Source of the DNA: Sipunculus nudus
Taxonomy: Eukaryota > Annelida > Sipuncula > Golfingiida > Sipunculidae
Assembly (NCBI GenBank): GCA_026874595.1
Contig: CM049307.1
Coordinates: 27,630,362 to 27,694,361, forward strand
Length of the DNA stretch: 64,000 nt
Direction: 5' to 3'
Under the pieces are notes generated by a model. It was given only the letters and a program-made list of their open reading frames with translations, was not told the origin of the DNA and made no database searches. Both the position numbers and the translations under genes were made by a program. Positions 23,580-35,459 of the stretch are shown here, piece by piece; position 1 is the stretch's first letter; each line of letters begins with the position of its first letter.

Positions 23580-26018
23580 AGCTCAGCTGACTTTCAGTCA
23601 TGCTGGGCTATAGCGATGGGTCTTTGTCCGGCGTCCTTCCGTCTGTCCGTCCGGCCGTCCGGCCGGCCGTCTGTCCGTTAGCAGGGCACAAATCGTAACC
23701 GTAGGGGCTAGGGCCATGAACCCTATGCAGTCTTAGAGGTTAAAAAAAGATCTCCTTGCAAACCTGAAATTAGGTCACTGCGACCTATATTCTCGAAGTT
23801 ATGGGGTGTGTTTGCACCCCCCAGAAATAACTCTTTGAGACAAAATTTTCATCCCAAACCTTCCATCTTTCACATACAGCTCACCTACCAACAGGGGAAG
23901 TACCATAATTTTTTTTAGGTCAAGAGGTCAAAGGTCAAGGTCACAGGAGCCTCTTCTTTGAAAAGCCTGTGGATGCATTTTAAGCCAACCCTTTCATCCC
24001 AATTCTTTGATCTTTCACATATAGCTCACCTACTAAGTTGGAGAAGAATCCTATAGATTTTGAGGTCACAAGGTCAAAGGTCAGGGTCACAGGATCCACT
24101 TCTTTGAAAAGGTAGTGGACACATTTCTAGCTACACTTTTCATTCCAAACCTTCCAGCACTGATATCGCTTCTCTGCCAACAGGGGAAAAGACCTGTTGA
24201 TTTTGAGGTCAAAGGTCAAGTTCACAGCACCCACTTCTTGCGTGGAGTCATTTTCAGGCAACTTTTCAATCTGTACCTTCCATCTGTCATATATGGCTTA
24301 CCTACCAATAAGGGAAGAAGCCTATTGATGTTGAGGTCAAAAAGTCAAAGGTCAAGGTCACAATATTTAATTGTTCTAAATGCTTGTGAGCATATTTCAA
24401 GTGTAACTGTTCAACCCAAACCTTCAGTCTTTCACATATGCCACATCTATGCATCACTCAGTTTGACTCAAACTTCATATTTATGGGTCTTTTTGCTTGA
24501 ATAAATAACTTATTGAATTTGGGGTCAGCTGGTCAGCAGGTTAAAGGTTGCAGGTCAAAGTTATTCACCTATTGGTTGCCAAGTAATTTCACCAGATTTA
24601 AGTGGTCAGTAGTTACCCATCATTTAGAAAGAATCCAGTTGATATATGGGCAAAAGGCCAAGGTCATAGGTCAGGGATGTTCACAATTACTTATTTTATA
24701 GACCATCTCTATTTTTCTTGTATATATAACCATCCCACTCCAGCTGGTACATCTCCCTGTGTGGGTGTAATTGTGAGTGACACTGGTGACATATGACTCC
24801 CTTTTGTATCAGCCTATTAAGTGATAAGGCTCAGTGATAAGTACCTCGTTACCTCATAACAAAAACACTGTTGTCAGAATGCTTCAGCCAGGCATTAAGA
24901 CTATGAGAGTATAGTATTAAGGTTTAGCTACTGATTTATAAGATGATGGGAACATTTTGCAGTTTATTTTATGGAATCCTAGCAATAAACTTAGTTTCCT
25001 AGATATCTGAATATTTTAATATATATCACCACATATAAAAGCAAGTGTTTGTTCTCATAATATGTGGATGTGTACCTTGATTTAGGATGGCTTTTTGTTT
25101 TATTTCAAGACTCTTAGTCATGCTTTCTGCATTTCTTTTCTTTCAGGTTTGGCAGTTTACCTACCCTGCTGACCCCATTGAAAAGCAGAGTGATAATAAA
25201 AATATTTGACTTACACTTTTTACAATTGCATATCTATAAATCTGATATGAGGGCCTGGACATGCCTTTTGAATTATTTTGGGCATTTATTACTGGATAAT
25301 TTGCCCCAAGTTTGGTCTCTTATTGGAGAATGTGGGATATCAAATGTCATACTTGTCAGAAATCCATTATGTCTGCCAGTTAGCCACCTTAGAAATTCTT
25401 TCTTCAGGGCAGTTTCAGTAATTTTTCTTTAATGTTTGGTCCAATTTAGAGAATGTTTGTTGTCTGATTTCAGACTTGTCAGAAGTCCAATATGGCCACC
25501 AGGCAACCATCTTTTAATTCCTTTTGATCATATTATCTCAAGAACAGTTAAAGTGAATGCAGTTGGATGTATATTTATGTAATCTTGTAAAGGATTGGGT
25601 CAAATATTTCTGAATAAATATTACCATCATTTATAAAAGTGCAGTACAGTTGGCTTGTATTGAATAAAAATTCATACAGAAGCACCTGTTTCTCAATAAT
25701 TTTTGCATGTATTTCCTTGATTTTTGCTATATATTTTGATCTTATATTTGCCCTTTGTGGTGTTCCTTTTGAGACTGACAGGTTTCAAGCAAGCTGTTGG
25801 AATAGTTCCTGATAGCTTAACAATCATGCATTTTCCTCAGACCATCAACTCACTGTGTTTTAACCAGACATAGGTGATATATATTTCTGTTGTCATAGAA
25901 AATTTTCAACAAATTGGCAAATTGGTTCTTCAAAATTTGACTGGAAGTTGTGAATCTCAGTCCATGATGTCACAGGTCATGCTTGGCAGCTGAGCGTCAT
26001 GACCCATGGGTCACTTGT
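23580..26018 (+). mobile_element. Family B Helentron/HINE-like element, copy 1
   Basis: The 5' end AGCTCAGCTGACTTTCAGTC sits after TTT and is followed by a GTCC-rich tract (23,626-23,682) and a tandem core. The 3' end carries CAGCTGAGC (inverse of the 5' GCTCAGCTG), the palindrome GACCCATGGGTC and ACTTGTTT. Short subterminal inverted repeats, a 3' hairpin, T-rich target and central tandem repeats match what is known of Helentron-associated elements and bivalve 'pearl' elements. No Rep/helicase is encoded, so it would be non-autonomous. The part 24,900-25,980 is diverged and may hold other insertions. Confidence 0.7.
23850..24440 (+). repeat. Tandem core of the family B element with DR1 motifs
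   Basis: Four to five copies of a 130-145 bp module, each with CATTTTCATCCCAAACCTTCC-like, TCTTTCACATA-like and GAGGTCAAAGGTCAAGGTCAC-like parts. Perfect AGGTCAAAGGTCA direct repeats spaced by one base occur at 23,925-23,937, 24,071-24,083 and 24,206-24,218, with a decayed one near 24,342. Confidence 0.8.
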
Positions 26019-26020
26019 TT

Positions 26021-29000
26021 AATCCCCTTTTCAACATTTTTGCATACTTTACTCATGTCTGTGTTTCTATAATCCTGTTTATATCTGTCCATGAATCTGT
26101 GTCTACATCTTACAAATTTTCCAAAGATATTAAATTTCAGTGGAATTGGAGTACTGGTGCTTTGAATTACTGTATATTGATACAGGATCAGTAGCACCTA
26201 GTGGAGGAGTTTGAAACTTTAATGGCAAGTGGATATGGAATGAAGGATGGCTTGGTTTGTCAGAATTGAGACATGACTGAGTTTTGTTGAGCTGGATCAG
26301 TTATTTCATCATATTTCAGTAACAGGTCTATTTAGAGGAAGATGTATAACAGAGATGGTTTATGGTGAGTTTGTTTAACGGTGTCTAATATGCTCCCTGA
26401 GCGGTTCAGGATTGTCAACTGTTTTAAGCAAGTTCAAGTCTCATCAGTGGATATAACTGAATTTGCTTGGTGTATAGGTCTCAGGGGTCCATAAATAAGG
26501 TGCATGATGATATCTAGATGCTGCCACAGTTAAATTACACTGACACACAAGATATTGACCTTTACAGGGGACAGGAATGTTCTAAACATGTTAACTGTCA
26601 GCTGAGGAAAAAATATCCCCAAAGGGACCATGCCCTGGTTTGCTGAATAAAATCAAATTACTGCATGTGTATGGCATGTTTGAGTAACAGAACACTGAAT
26701 GGAGTTGGGCCTAGTTTTGTTTCACCAGGTTGGTTTTCTCTTGCGATGTTATTTGCCCACTCTTGTTTGTTTGCACCATTTTAAGGACTCCAAAATGGAA
26801 ACCAAACTCTAGGGGAGGAAATCAGAACCTCTGGGCACCAATTAGAGATGGATGTGATGATTTGTTAATTAACCTGGCCTCATTATAACTTTGAATTCAT
26901 TTAAAGATATTTTCAGCTAGTTATAATACAGGGTCTCTTTCATTAGAGAACTATTAATAAAATCAGAAATCCTACATTCATATTTTCGTAGGAAAAGATA
27001 TTTGGAAAAATTGACAGGTAAATAACCCAGCAATTATGCACAATGTTTAGTTCTCTGTAGTTTGGGCACCATCTTCTTTTATCAAGAGTTTTGTGAATAA
27101 TGGCCCCAATACTACACACTGTTGTTGCCTATTTGCTCACAAGGGTTTAAAATGAGCGATTTTTGTACAAGGAGATTACCGCAAAAATAATTTTTAAACA
27201 ACATGAATAAGGTGCCCCGTTCACATTGGTGAACAGTCAACTTGTAGCCTGGCTCGTGAAGGTTATCAATGTACAGAGTATCAAAAGTCAAAAGTTGAAA
27301 GATCACCATTTTAAAGAATAACAGATCTTGTATGATATCCGTAAACCAAAGATTGATGTTATAAATGATATAAGATATATCGCATTATTTGCCAGTAATG
27401 AAATAAGAACATCCAATCACATTGTTAATGTTTGCACATATTAATAAATAATTTATATAATAATTTTTGTGCTCTGTGTATCTAGAACCTTATTGTGAGA
27501 TGGTAAGAAAGGAACCATTGTGAACCACTAAAAAAGTGAAAATTGCGAAAATTTAAAGCTAAACACACTATGTGTTTATCAACTTATCAGTTGTAAAACT
27601 TTTTTCCTGAGGCGTTATATTAACAACCTGGGTAAGATCCCGTGATATGAATGGCAACATGTTATTTTTATCAGTTTATGTCTGCATTCCTGCATGACAT
27701 TAGGGCAGTACATGTAACAGGAAAACAGCAGGTTAAATGGAATGGCAACAATGTATCAGCTACATAGCTTTTATATTTTGATCAACTTTCCTACCCCATA
27801 GTTGTGACTATGTTTCTTTTTAATCTTTTTCGAGGTGAGTCATAGGATCTTCTGAAAGCTTAAAATATCTAAGCTTCCTAATGGGGATGCTGCTCTTATT
27901 GATTTTCATTGAGTTCTGTTGTATGAAAAAGCTGAGAACTTTGAAGGGAATGGTCAAGTTCTGAAAGTGCTTACAGGTCTGAAGATATTATTAACAATTT
28001 TCAGAGATCCAAAATGGACAGAATACCATGTTCTGTTTAAAGAATTTTTAGTTGATTTTAACTCTGAAGGGATTGTTAGAGATCTGAACTCTGAAGGGAT
28101 CGTTAAAAATTTTAATTGGATAGAAACTCAGCATTGATTCCCAGCACTGGATGAGAAATATTACAGTTAAAATGTGGATGACAGTTAAAAATCTGATGAC
28201 TTTACAGATCTAAAATTAGTTACTGATAAAAGCGTTCACTTTCAACAGGTCAGCTATTTAGTGTTAAATACAGTATATGGCATGGTCCACACAAGCAATG
28301 ATCTCGTCATGTTGTGAAAGACAATTAATAAATCATCCAGTGTTTTTGTTATCTTGTCCTTGAACAGACTAAACATCAGGCCAACATTACATTATGGATA
28401 TCGAATGATAATGAAACAGCAAGATAATGTTTTGCAAAGGCAGTGCGGTGGATTCCACTGACTCCTATATATTCCTATGAAAAAAAAAAAATTATCTCCT
28501 TTAATTTCCTGTATTTTCTTTTGAAAAATTGTCTCCTATAATTTCCCATATTTTCAGCATTTAGGCTGTAATCTCCTATAGTTTAAAATGCACAACTGTT
28601 TGATTTATAACTGTCACTATTTTATAAGTATTATTATAAAGACCTGTTATTATTGAAATTAGCCACTGAGGGAGATAACAGATTAAATTAAAAAAATGTC
28701 AGTGACATTCATGACAAAGCTGAAGGATTGTACACATTGTGGAATACACTGTAGTAATTAACTCTTGTATGTGAATAAGAAAATGATGTTATCAGTCTTT
28801 ATTTCTTCTAGTGGTCAACCATAATGTTTACTGTAAATACAGAAATTTTATTTATTGCTATGCATGTTTTAGATCCTAATTAAATAAGCATCCTCTATAG
28901 GTATACATGTGTGATAATAACTTACAGTAGCCTTCATGGTTGACCGTAACGTATAAAAATGAGGTTGTTTCAATAATTTTTCGTCTGACTGTAATGCCAA

Positions 29001-29623
29001 TTAGGGAAAAGAACAAGCTGAAGTACCTGGTTTCACAATAAAAATAAATTCATAAATAAACCCTGTTTTTATATTCATGACAATGCAGACTGGATAAATG
29101 TCTGAGGACGTGACGTGTATCCGTCAGACTGCAGGGTTATTTATACATGCATAGAAATTGATTTTCCTGAGAGTTGTGCAAGCTCGGAAATGAGGAATAT
29201 CAACAGCTGCTGATGGAGATGATATAAAAACTTTCATGATCCATACTGATACCTATACTTGTCATACATTATGTGTATAAAAATGGCCTTGCTGAATTCT
29301 GGTGGTTGTAACCTGTGTTTTTTATGAAAAAAAGTTCATCATCAGCCCCAGCAACTGATACTTTTAATACATTGTGAGTATAGATGTTTATTATCATTTC
29401 TGATGGAATGATATAACAAGTGTATGAATTCACTTTAACAGATATGAAAAACTTTACCTTTTCTGTATCCTTATTTGTTATTCTATGAACTAACAAAAAA
29501 AATATTAATTAAAGATCTATTTCAATCCATCCTTGATCTCTTTCTGCCAGAGTGGATATGGTTTTGTAAATGCAGACTATACTGAAATAAAGATTATAAA
29601 AATTGTTTACCTGTGCTCCATTG

Positions 29624-29626
<3 letters not shown>
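26021..29626. other. No recognisable gene
   Basis: Long AT-rich stretch. The open frames present (62-75 codons) show no motif. Short repeated phrases such as TCTCCTATAATTTCC at 28,490-28,580 are the only structure seen. Confidence 0.5.

Positions 29627-29697
<71 letters not shown>
29627..29697. repeat. (TA)n microsatellite
   Basis: About 70 bp of uninterrupted TA. Confidence 0.97.
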
Positions 29698-29699
<2 letters not shown>

Positions 29700-29848
29700 T
29701 ATGATGGTGAACCTGACAGTTGACTGAGGTAAATCGAGAACTTTTTATCTAAAAAAAATACCTGTACCTTACAGATAAAGCTGTATTAAGAAATGTTTTG
29801 ATCCATCTGTCTCTTTAGACTTGTCAGCATTGTTATACACTGTTCATA

Positions 29849-30296
29849 AAGGGGCCCAATCACCTAGCTGACCTTTTTAAATTAAAGGTAATCCCTCAGA
29901 GCTTTTATAAAAATAGGCCAGAAAACGTGGATATCACTGCACACAAGCTGCTTGTTTTGTTTATATCAACGTGTTTATAATATGTGGGGGCCTGCCAAAA
30001 TAATCAAAACAAATTCAACAAGAACATCTGAGAGCAAGTCAGAGAGGCGTTTTGGAACAAGTGACCTTTCTACCTCCACATATATGCAACCTATCACCTT
30101 AGGTAACACGTTTTTCCAGCTTGTCAACATTGCTGTGATTACAAACATGTTGTTGATAAACAAGTTCATACATCCTTCACAAAGGCCGTGTAAGAACTTT
30201 CCAAAACCAAAATTACCCTCAGGGCATTAATACATACACAGAGGAAGCCAGAAATCACATAAATTCTCTTTCAAAAGGTAGGTGATTGGGCACCTT
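29849..30296. mobile_element. MITE with 18-bp TIRs and TA target
   Basis: Left end AAGGGGCCCAATCACCTA and right end TAGGTGATTGGGCACCTT are inverted copies with one mismatch, each bounded by TA (or TAA/TTA). The unit is about 448 bp. A 92-codon + frame and a 64-codon - frame inside it show no transposase similarity. A TA or TWA target would suit Tc1/mariner or PIF/Harbinger; the class cannot be fixed from this sequence. Confidence 0.75.
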
Positions 30297-30494
30297 TAAG
30301 ATGTGAAATACCACACAAATCTGACAGCACAAAGAGCACACTGAAGCATACAGCTATATGCCTGCTGTCTCAGTATTAATGTCCTTTTCCTCACTGGTAT
30401 ATTAACTGTGTTTTAAAAAAAGTAGTCCCAATGTAATTCAGACTTTATTTGATCCACCAGATTAGGCATAATGCATATCATTAACATCAGATTG

Positions 30495-30735
30495 AACACA
30501 GGCTTCTGTGGCTCAGGTGTAGAGCACAGGACTCAAAGCAGGGAGGTAGTGAGTTCAAATCTCATAGTGTGGGGGCATATGTCACCGAGTAAATTTTCGC
30601 TGTAAAAAGTGGAGACCCTACATTTTTGTGATTCTAAGACCTTAACCATTACAAAAAAATATGGTGCCAATTTTTCTATGGTGGTTTTGTTATTTTTTCA
30701 GGTAAAATTTGATTTTAGAGAAAAAATGAGGGCTA
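30495..30735 (+). mobile_element. tRNA-derived SINE-like element
   Basis: The head contains an A-box-like TGGCTCAGGTGTAG and a B-box-like GAGTTCAAATC at tRNA spacing, but the 5' GGCTTCT does not pair with sequence after the T-arm, so it is not a functional tRNA gene. The body (GGGGCATATGTCACCGAG, TAAATTTTCGCTGTAAAAAG, TGGTGCCAATTTTTC) recurs inverted at 33,661-33,812. Confidence 0.6.
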
Positions 30736-31198
30736 ATATATATAAATATTTACTACAGAGGGATATTTTGCAACAAAACACCTCAGAATGATTAGTAAGA
30801 TATATTACATCACAATAACTTAGACTAGACATACAACGACTGATTTTGCTATTGCGTCATCATATTGTTCGATTATTACATCACCAACATTACTATCCAC
30901 TCGCTGATAGTGAAGGTATAGAAACCCGTCTCTTACGGTTAGTTTATCCAAAGTATCTAAAGGTTCCTAAGGAATTCTAAGGAGTATTTTTATGTTTTGG
31001 TTATGATCCAAGAAATAATTTGTAAAAGTTTTAGGCGGATGACTAACTTTTTTACATATTTTGTAAAGAATAAACAAAAGACAAAGGGGACAACTTTGAC
31101 TGGATCTAGTGCCAGATGCTCGCTAACCCATCCCAAAGTTTAAGCAAATGCTACCTGGTCCACCATTCACAGTGAAATGAAGTACATATTAAGAAGCA

Positions 31199-31243
31199 AA
31201 ATAATAATAGTAATGATAATAATAATAATAATAATAATAATAA
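31199..31243. repeat. (AAT)n microsatellite
   Basis: AATAATAATAGTAATGATAA followed by a clean AAT run. Confidence 0.95.
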
Positions 31244-31650
31244 TTATGATCATATAACCTCAGCTTTGTGCGGGCAATAGCATATCATTTGGGAGCAATT
31301 ATACCTTCTGTGGAGTAGCCATTTTTATCAGTTATTTCACTGTTCATTGATAATTTTTTGCAAGCAGTACTCACCAGGTAGTTTACAGCAGACAAATATT
31401 CACAGACTTTAACAGTAGAATGACATTAACATTGAATGAAATGCATGTTTTGCTGAAGAATTCATTAGGTAGTGTGTTTTAAAAACAAAACAAAACAAAG
31501 AGACCTTAGAAAATTTAGAAGTTTTCGAAAACTCCGGTTGAAGGAAACAAACTTGAAATTAAATATTGGATCTTAAAAAAAAGTGTCATCATTAGTCATA
31601 ATGTTATCGTACATGTTTACAGATGTTCTTCTATTCCATCTTTACCCGCT

Positions 31651-31667
31651 CCCCCCCCCCCCCCCCC
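31651..31667. repeat. Poly-C tract (17 C)
   Basis: Uninterrupted C run on the + strand in AT-rich surroundings. Confidence 0.9.
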
Positions 31668-32717
31668 GAAGGTCTTCTTTTAAAACGATTTTGTTAGGTA
31701 GGCAAATTTAAAATTGTACATTTATGGGTATATGATATATGATATATGATATATAGGATATCAGGTTATACCAGTACAATAACAAAAACGGACATATCTT
31801 AACAGAAACTATGGTAAAACCAATGGTACAGTTTAAATATAACAATGGTAAAGTTAAATGCATGTTATTATTGAATTCTTGTCGCTTTTTTTCATTATCC
31901 TTGAATGACTTGTGATGGCACAATGGCAACATAGGCGTTTTATCCGTCCGAATTAGATCACTGGTGCAACAATTTTTTTTATGAAAATAGTGATCTGTAG
32001 ACCATGAGCACCCAGCTTGTACTATCTGAATATAATGCAAACTATAAAATGAAGAATGAAGAATAGAACTATTCTTATATTTTATACAATCTGATTGGTT
32101 TGTCATTAAATGCAATGTATGTCAGATGCAGCGGCGGAATGTACATCTTTGATTGGAGCCCATTTTTTTATCATGTTTATACCAAATAACTCCTGACAAA
32201 AACTGAAGCATTTTATACCTGCTTAACTAATGCTAGTTACTCTTAAATCGTGATCAAGAACAATTTTGATTTAGTGCACAAGATAACAAAATGACATGTC
32301 TTATACAATAAACAAACGTCTTGATTGTAATTAAAGGTTTTTGCATTTCTTTTTTTTCATATTAATTTATTACAATTTTTATAAAGATAATATAACAATA
32401 ACAAAATTGTTGGGATTATAATATTGGATCGGTATAGAGGAAGTCAATATTAAGGTTGTTTTAACAAATCTTAAAGAATCTGAACTTAGTTCATGTCTCT
32501 TACTGCTCGTCCAACTTACTGCTTAATGATCTCTAAACCTAAATACACCTAAATAATAAATAGTTAAAAACTAGGAATAATTAAATCATTATTTTTTATG
32601 TTCATTTGGCAAATGTTAAAATCAAATATTAAAACGTGTCTTGTAAAACAATATTTTATTTTAAATGATTTTGGAAGAAAATACAATTGTGTATGAATGC
32701 CACAGAGGTCATCATTA
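31668..32717. other. No recognisable gene
   Basis: A 135-codon minus-strand frame at 31,708-32,115 is low in complexity at its end (repeated GATATAT on the + strand) and matches no family I know; possibly chance. The rest is AT-rich and featureless. Confidence 0.45.
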
Positions 32718-32725
32718 CCTCTCTT

Positions 32726-32786
<61 letters not shown>
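32718..32786. repeat. (TC)n(TA)n compound microsatellite
   Basis: CTCTCT run followed directly by a TA run. Confidence 0.97.
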
Positions 32787-32792
<6 letters not shown>

Positions 32793-32890
32793 ATATAATT
32801 ATACAAATAGACAAATCAAATTTTATCAGACATTTTTACTACTACGTAGTTTCGTGCAACGTGCTGCACTCATCACGGTATGATTGATTT

Positions 32891-32893
<3 letters not shown>

Positions 32894-32949
<56 letters not shown>
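32894..32949. repeat. (TA)n microsatellite
   Basis: Second TA run about 110 bp after the first. Confidence 0.97.
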
Positions 32950-32953
<4 letters not shown>

Positions 32954-33089
32954 ACTGTTAAGGTACATAAACATTTGCATCAGTATGTGCGTTATCTCAT
33001 GCCATTACTTCATTAGTTAGGCTGAATACAACATTTTTTTGGCAAAACCATCCCTGTACACGGACTTACGATCTCCAATTAAACTGTTT

Positions 33090-33490
33090 CATTCATTGTT
33101 ATGGTTCTGTGTGTGAGTCAACACCGTCTATGTGTGTCTGTTTAGCATAACACGACTGTCGACCATAACTAGAGGCCTGATCTTGCGCGTGCACTACTCC
33201 CAAACAAGGAGAAATGATATGGAAGATAAAAAAAAAAATCTTGATTTGTAAAGTAGCGTGGTATGTCCGCCAGGTGGCGTGCGCGCTATGTTTACATTTG
33301 TACCACTGATCTCGCTAACCTAACCACGTGGGTACAGGAGTACTCCAACGGTTTGAATGAAATATTAGCAGATACTATCGTATTTTAACGAGAAAAAGAT
33401 CAAGCTATGTGTATAAAGCATTTAACACTATATGTGTTTAGTAAATATACTTGGTATGTGAATAGGTACGTTTAATATAAACAAAAAAAT
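33090..33490 (-). repeat. Dispersed repeat, family E, minus-strand copy
   Basis: Reverse complement carries, in order, GTACCTATTCACATACC, GATCAGTGGTAC, AACATAGCGCGC, the CCACCTGGCGG block, TTGTTTGGGAGTAGTGC and TAAACAGACACAC, matching 5,612-6,000. The 33,255-33,310 part is notably GC-rich for this region. Confidence 0.6.
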
Positions 33491-33660
33491 AATTTTTAGA
33501 CAATCCCAAACCAGTGAACTAAGTTTGTGTGTTTAGTATATAAATACATGATAAAAAGAACCTTACTTATGCTCTTGTCCCTGCTTACTTTGTTGATGTT
33601 TCGGTCAAAGTTTATTAATTTAACATTTTAAATAGCATTTTAATACAAGCTGAAAAAAAC

Positions 33661-33830
33661 ATGCCAAAACTGAATAAAAAAATTGGCACCATGTTTTTAA
33701 GGCTTTATAGAAAGGTGAAGAACAAAAATGCAAGGGGTGTCACATTTTTACAAACAAAATTTACTCAGGACGAATTTGCTACATATGCCCCTACACTATC
33801 AGCCAAGGTGGTGAGATTTTCAGGGGTGGC
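33661..33830 (-). mobile_element. SINE-like body, reverse orientation
   Basis: Reverse-complement match, in order, to the body of the element at 30,495: AATTGGCACCAT, ACAAAAATG, AAATTTACTC and ACATATGCCCC(T/C)ACACTAT. Beyond about 33,800 the tRNA-like head is not recognisable. A 91-codon frame across this repeat (33,661-33,936) is therefore unlikely to be a gene. Confidence 0.5.
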
Positions 33831-33949
33831 CCCCACCAAGAGTGAGCGCTCTGCAGGCTTAATAGAAAGGCTGTGCCTTACAGCCGTGTATCACTCACAC
33901 ACGAGTGCATCTTTGGGGGGTTCCTCTGTGTTATGACCCAGCAATAGGG

Positions 33950-34200
33950 ATGACTTCATACCCAGGACCCGCAGGTAAGGTAGACACTGGGCTGGGGTGA
34001 GACCAGGATACAAATGTAATATGATAGGAAGTGAGTGCTACCATCCTGCCACATAGTCCCAAACTGAAATGGAACTCTGCAGATATATATACTTTGATTA
34101 AAAATAAGCATAAAAAATGGAGGCGGTTACCTTTACCATGAAAAAATCTTTAAAAAAAAAAAACATCAAATTGAAAGCCATTTTTTTTAATGAAAAAAAG
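33950..34200 (+). repeat. Dispersed repeat, family F, copy 2
   Basis: See blocks shared with 17,630-17,840, including AAAAAATGGAGGCGGTTAC at about 34,110. Class unknown. Confidence 0.4.
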
Positions 34201-34689
34201 GTTCAAGTTTCTATCTATATTGTTCTAGAAAATATCTATAATTTCTTTTCTAGGTGCCTTTTGTTCCAATGATTAAAATTAAGATGAACAGAATATGAGC
34301 ATGTTTTAACCCTGGTCTTGTTAATCCCCCCCACCCTGATAAATATCTTTAGATTAAAAAATCACAATCCTAAGAATCATGCACACATGATATCAGTATA
34401 TCTGATCTATTTATATAGTTGTCTAACTTGTCTTTTAATACACTGAACAGTCCTCAACATTAACCTTTGAAAATATTTGCCTGGTAGGGTAGGTAATGTT
34501 TAACTTTAATTAATACTTGCCCTACATTAATTTTCACTTGTCCTGAAATGCCTTACACCACAATGCCCTACATAAATTGCCCAGTCAGAAGTTTACCACA
34601 TTATTAATCAATGTTATCCTTTAAACTGTGCTCGTAGAAGAATTATGTGTAATCTGCAGGTCAGAGCCATCTTAAGGACAAGTCAACAA

Positions 34690-35440
34690 TTGATGTACTG
34701 CAAAATCTATAGATAGTTATGTGGGAATTATATGTTAAAGAAATACTTGGCAAATCTGTAGTGTCGTTCATGAAAGATGAATGCATAACACATAGATTTA
34801 CCCTAGAAAGTAGATTTAAATTATCTAGTACTGAAAATGTAGAAATATTTATGTTGGAATTATATACCGGGAAATGAAATACTTCAGTGGCAAAATTTGT
34901 CGTGTCTGCCATGAAAAATAATGCATAACAAACAGATTTGACCCTAGCAAGATTAATTGAATGTTCTTGTACAGCAAAATTTTGAAATATTTATATGGGA
35001 ATTATATATAAATGAAGCAAAGCCAAGCCAAAGAAAGTTTACGCTCTTCAAGCAGCTACAGGTTGCTGTGGTCAAGACCTCAGCCCTGCTTGCTCCTTAA
35101 GCACGTTCTCCAAGCCTACAGTCGCAATCCCACACCAAGCCAAGCAAAGGTCCATCCCGAGTCGGTGATCTTTCTGGTAAGCTACAGCATCCACAGCAGC
35201 AAAGCCAGAAGCAACCTACATTCCCTCTACCGATCCCAGCAGCAGAGACCCAGCCATGCCATTCGAGAGCCATCCCGATCTTGTGAACGACAGTGTTTTG
35301 AGACGCAATGCCTTTTTACTTGCAGTTTCGGCCATTAGACCATATAACCAGTTTCCCAAATATGAAATACTTGGCAAATCTGAAGTGTCATCCATACAAA
35401 ATGCACATCACATTAATTGAATTATCTGGCATAGTGATAT
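34690..35440. repeat. Tandem repeat of about 120 bp, interrupted
   Basis: Units share GAAATACTT(GGCA), AATCTG(T/A)AGTGTC, ATGCATAACA, GATTT(A/G)ACCCTAG, AATTATCT and GGGAATTATAT. Two full units (about 34,740-34,870 and 34,870-34,995) and a partial first one are followed, after an insert at about 35,014-35,350, by a further partial unit (GAAATACTTGGCAAATCTG at about 35,364). Confidence 0.75.
35014..35350. other. GC-richer insert inside the 120-bp repeat, origin unknown
   Basis: About 335 bp with clearly higher G+C than its flanks and a reduced stop density. A 108-codon + frame (35,012-35,338) spans it and is rich in Ser, Arg and Gln; another frame shows GDLSGKLQHPQQQSQKQPTF-like Gln/Pro-rich sequence with stops. 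The flanks AAATGAA (left) and AAATATGAA (right) may be a diverged target duplication. It could be a captured exon, a processed-gene piece or a transposon fragment; I recognise no family. Confidence 0.35.
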
Positions 35441-35459
35441 TCATTTATAAGTAACTGGA

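Noticed and set aside
31708-32115. 135-codon minus-strand frame as a gene.
   Set aside because: Its length is much less exceptional than the 182-codon frame, the C-terminal part translates a simple GATATAT repeat, and no motif is recognised.
33661-33936. 91-codon + frame as a candidate gene.
   Set aside because: Its first half is a reverse-oriented SINE body also seen at 30,560-30,680.
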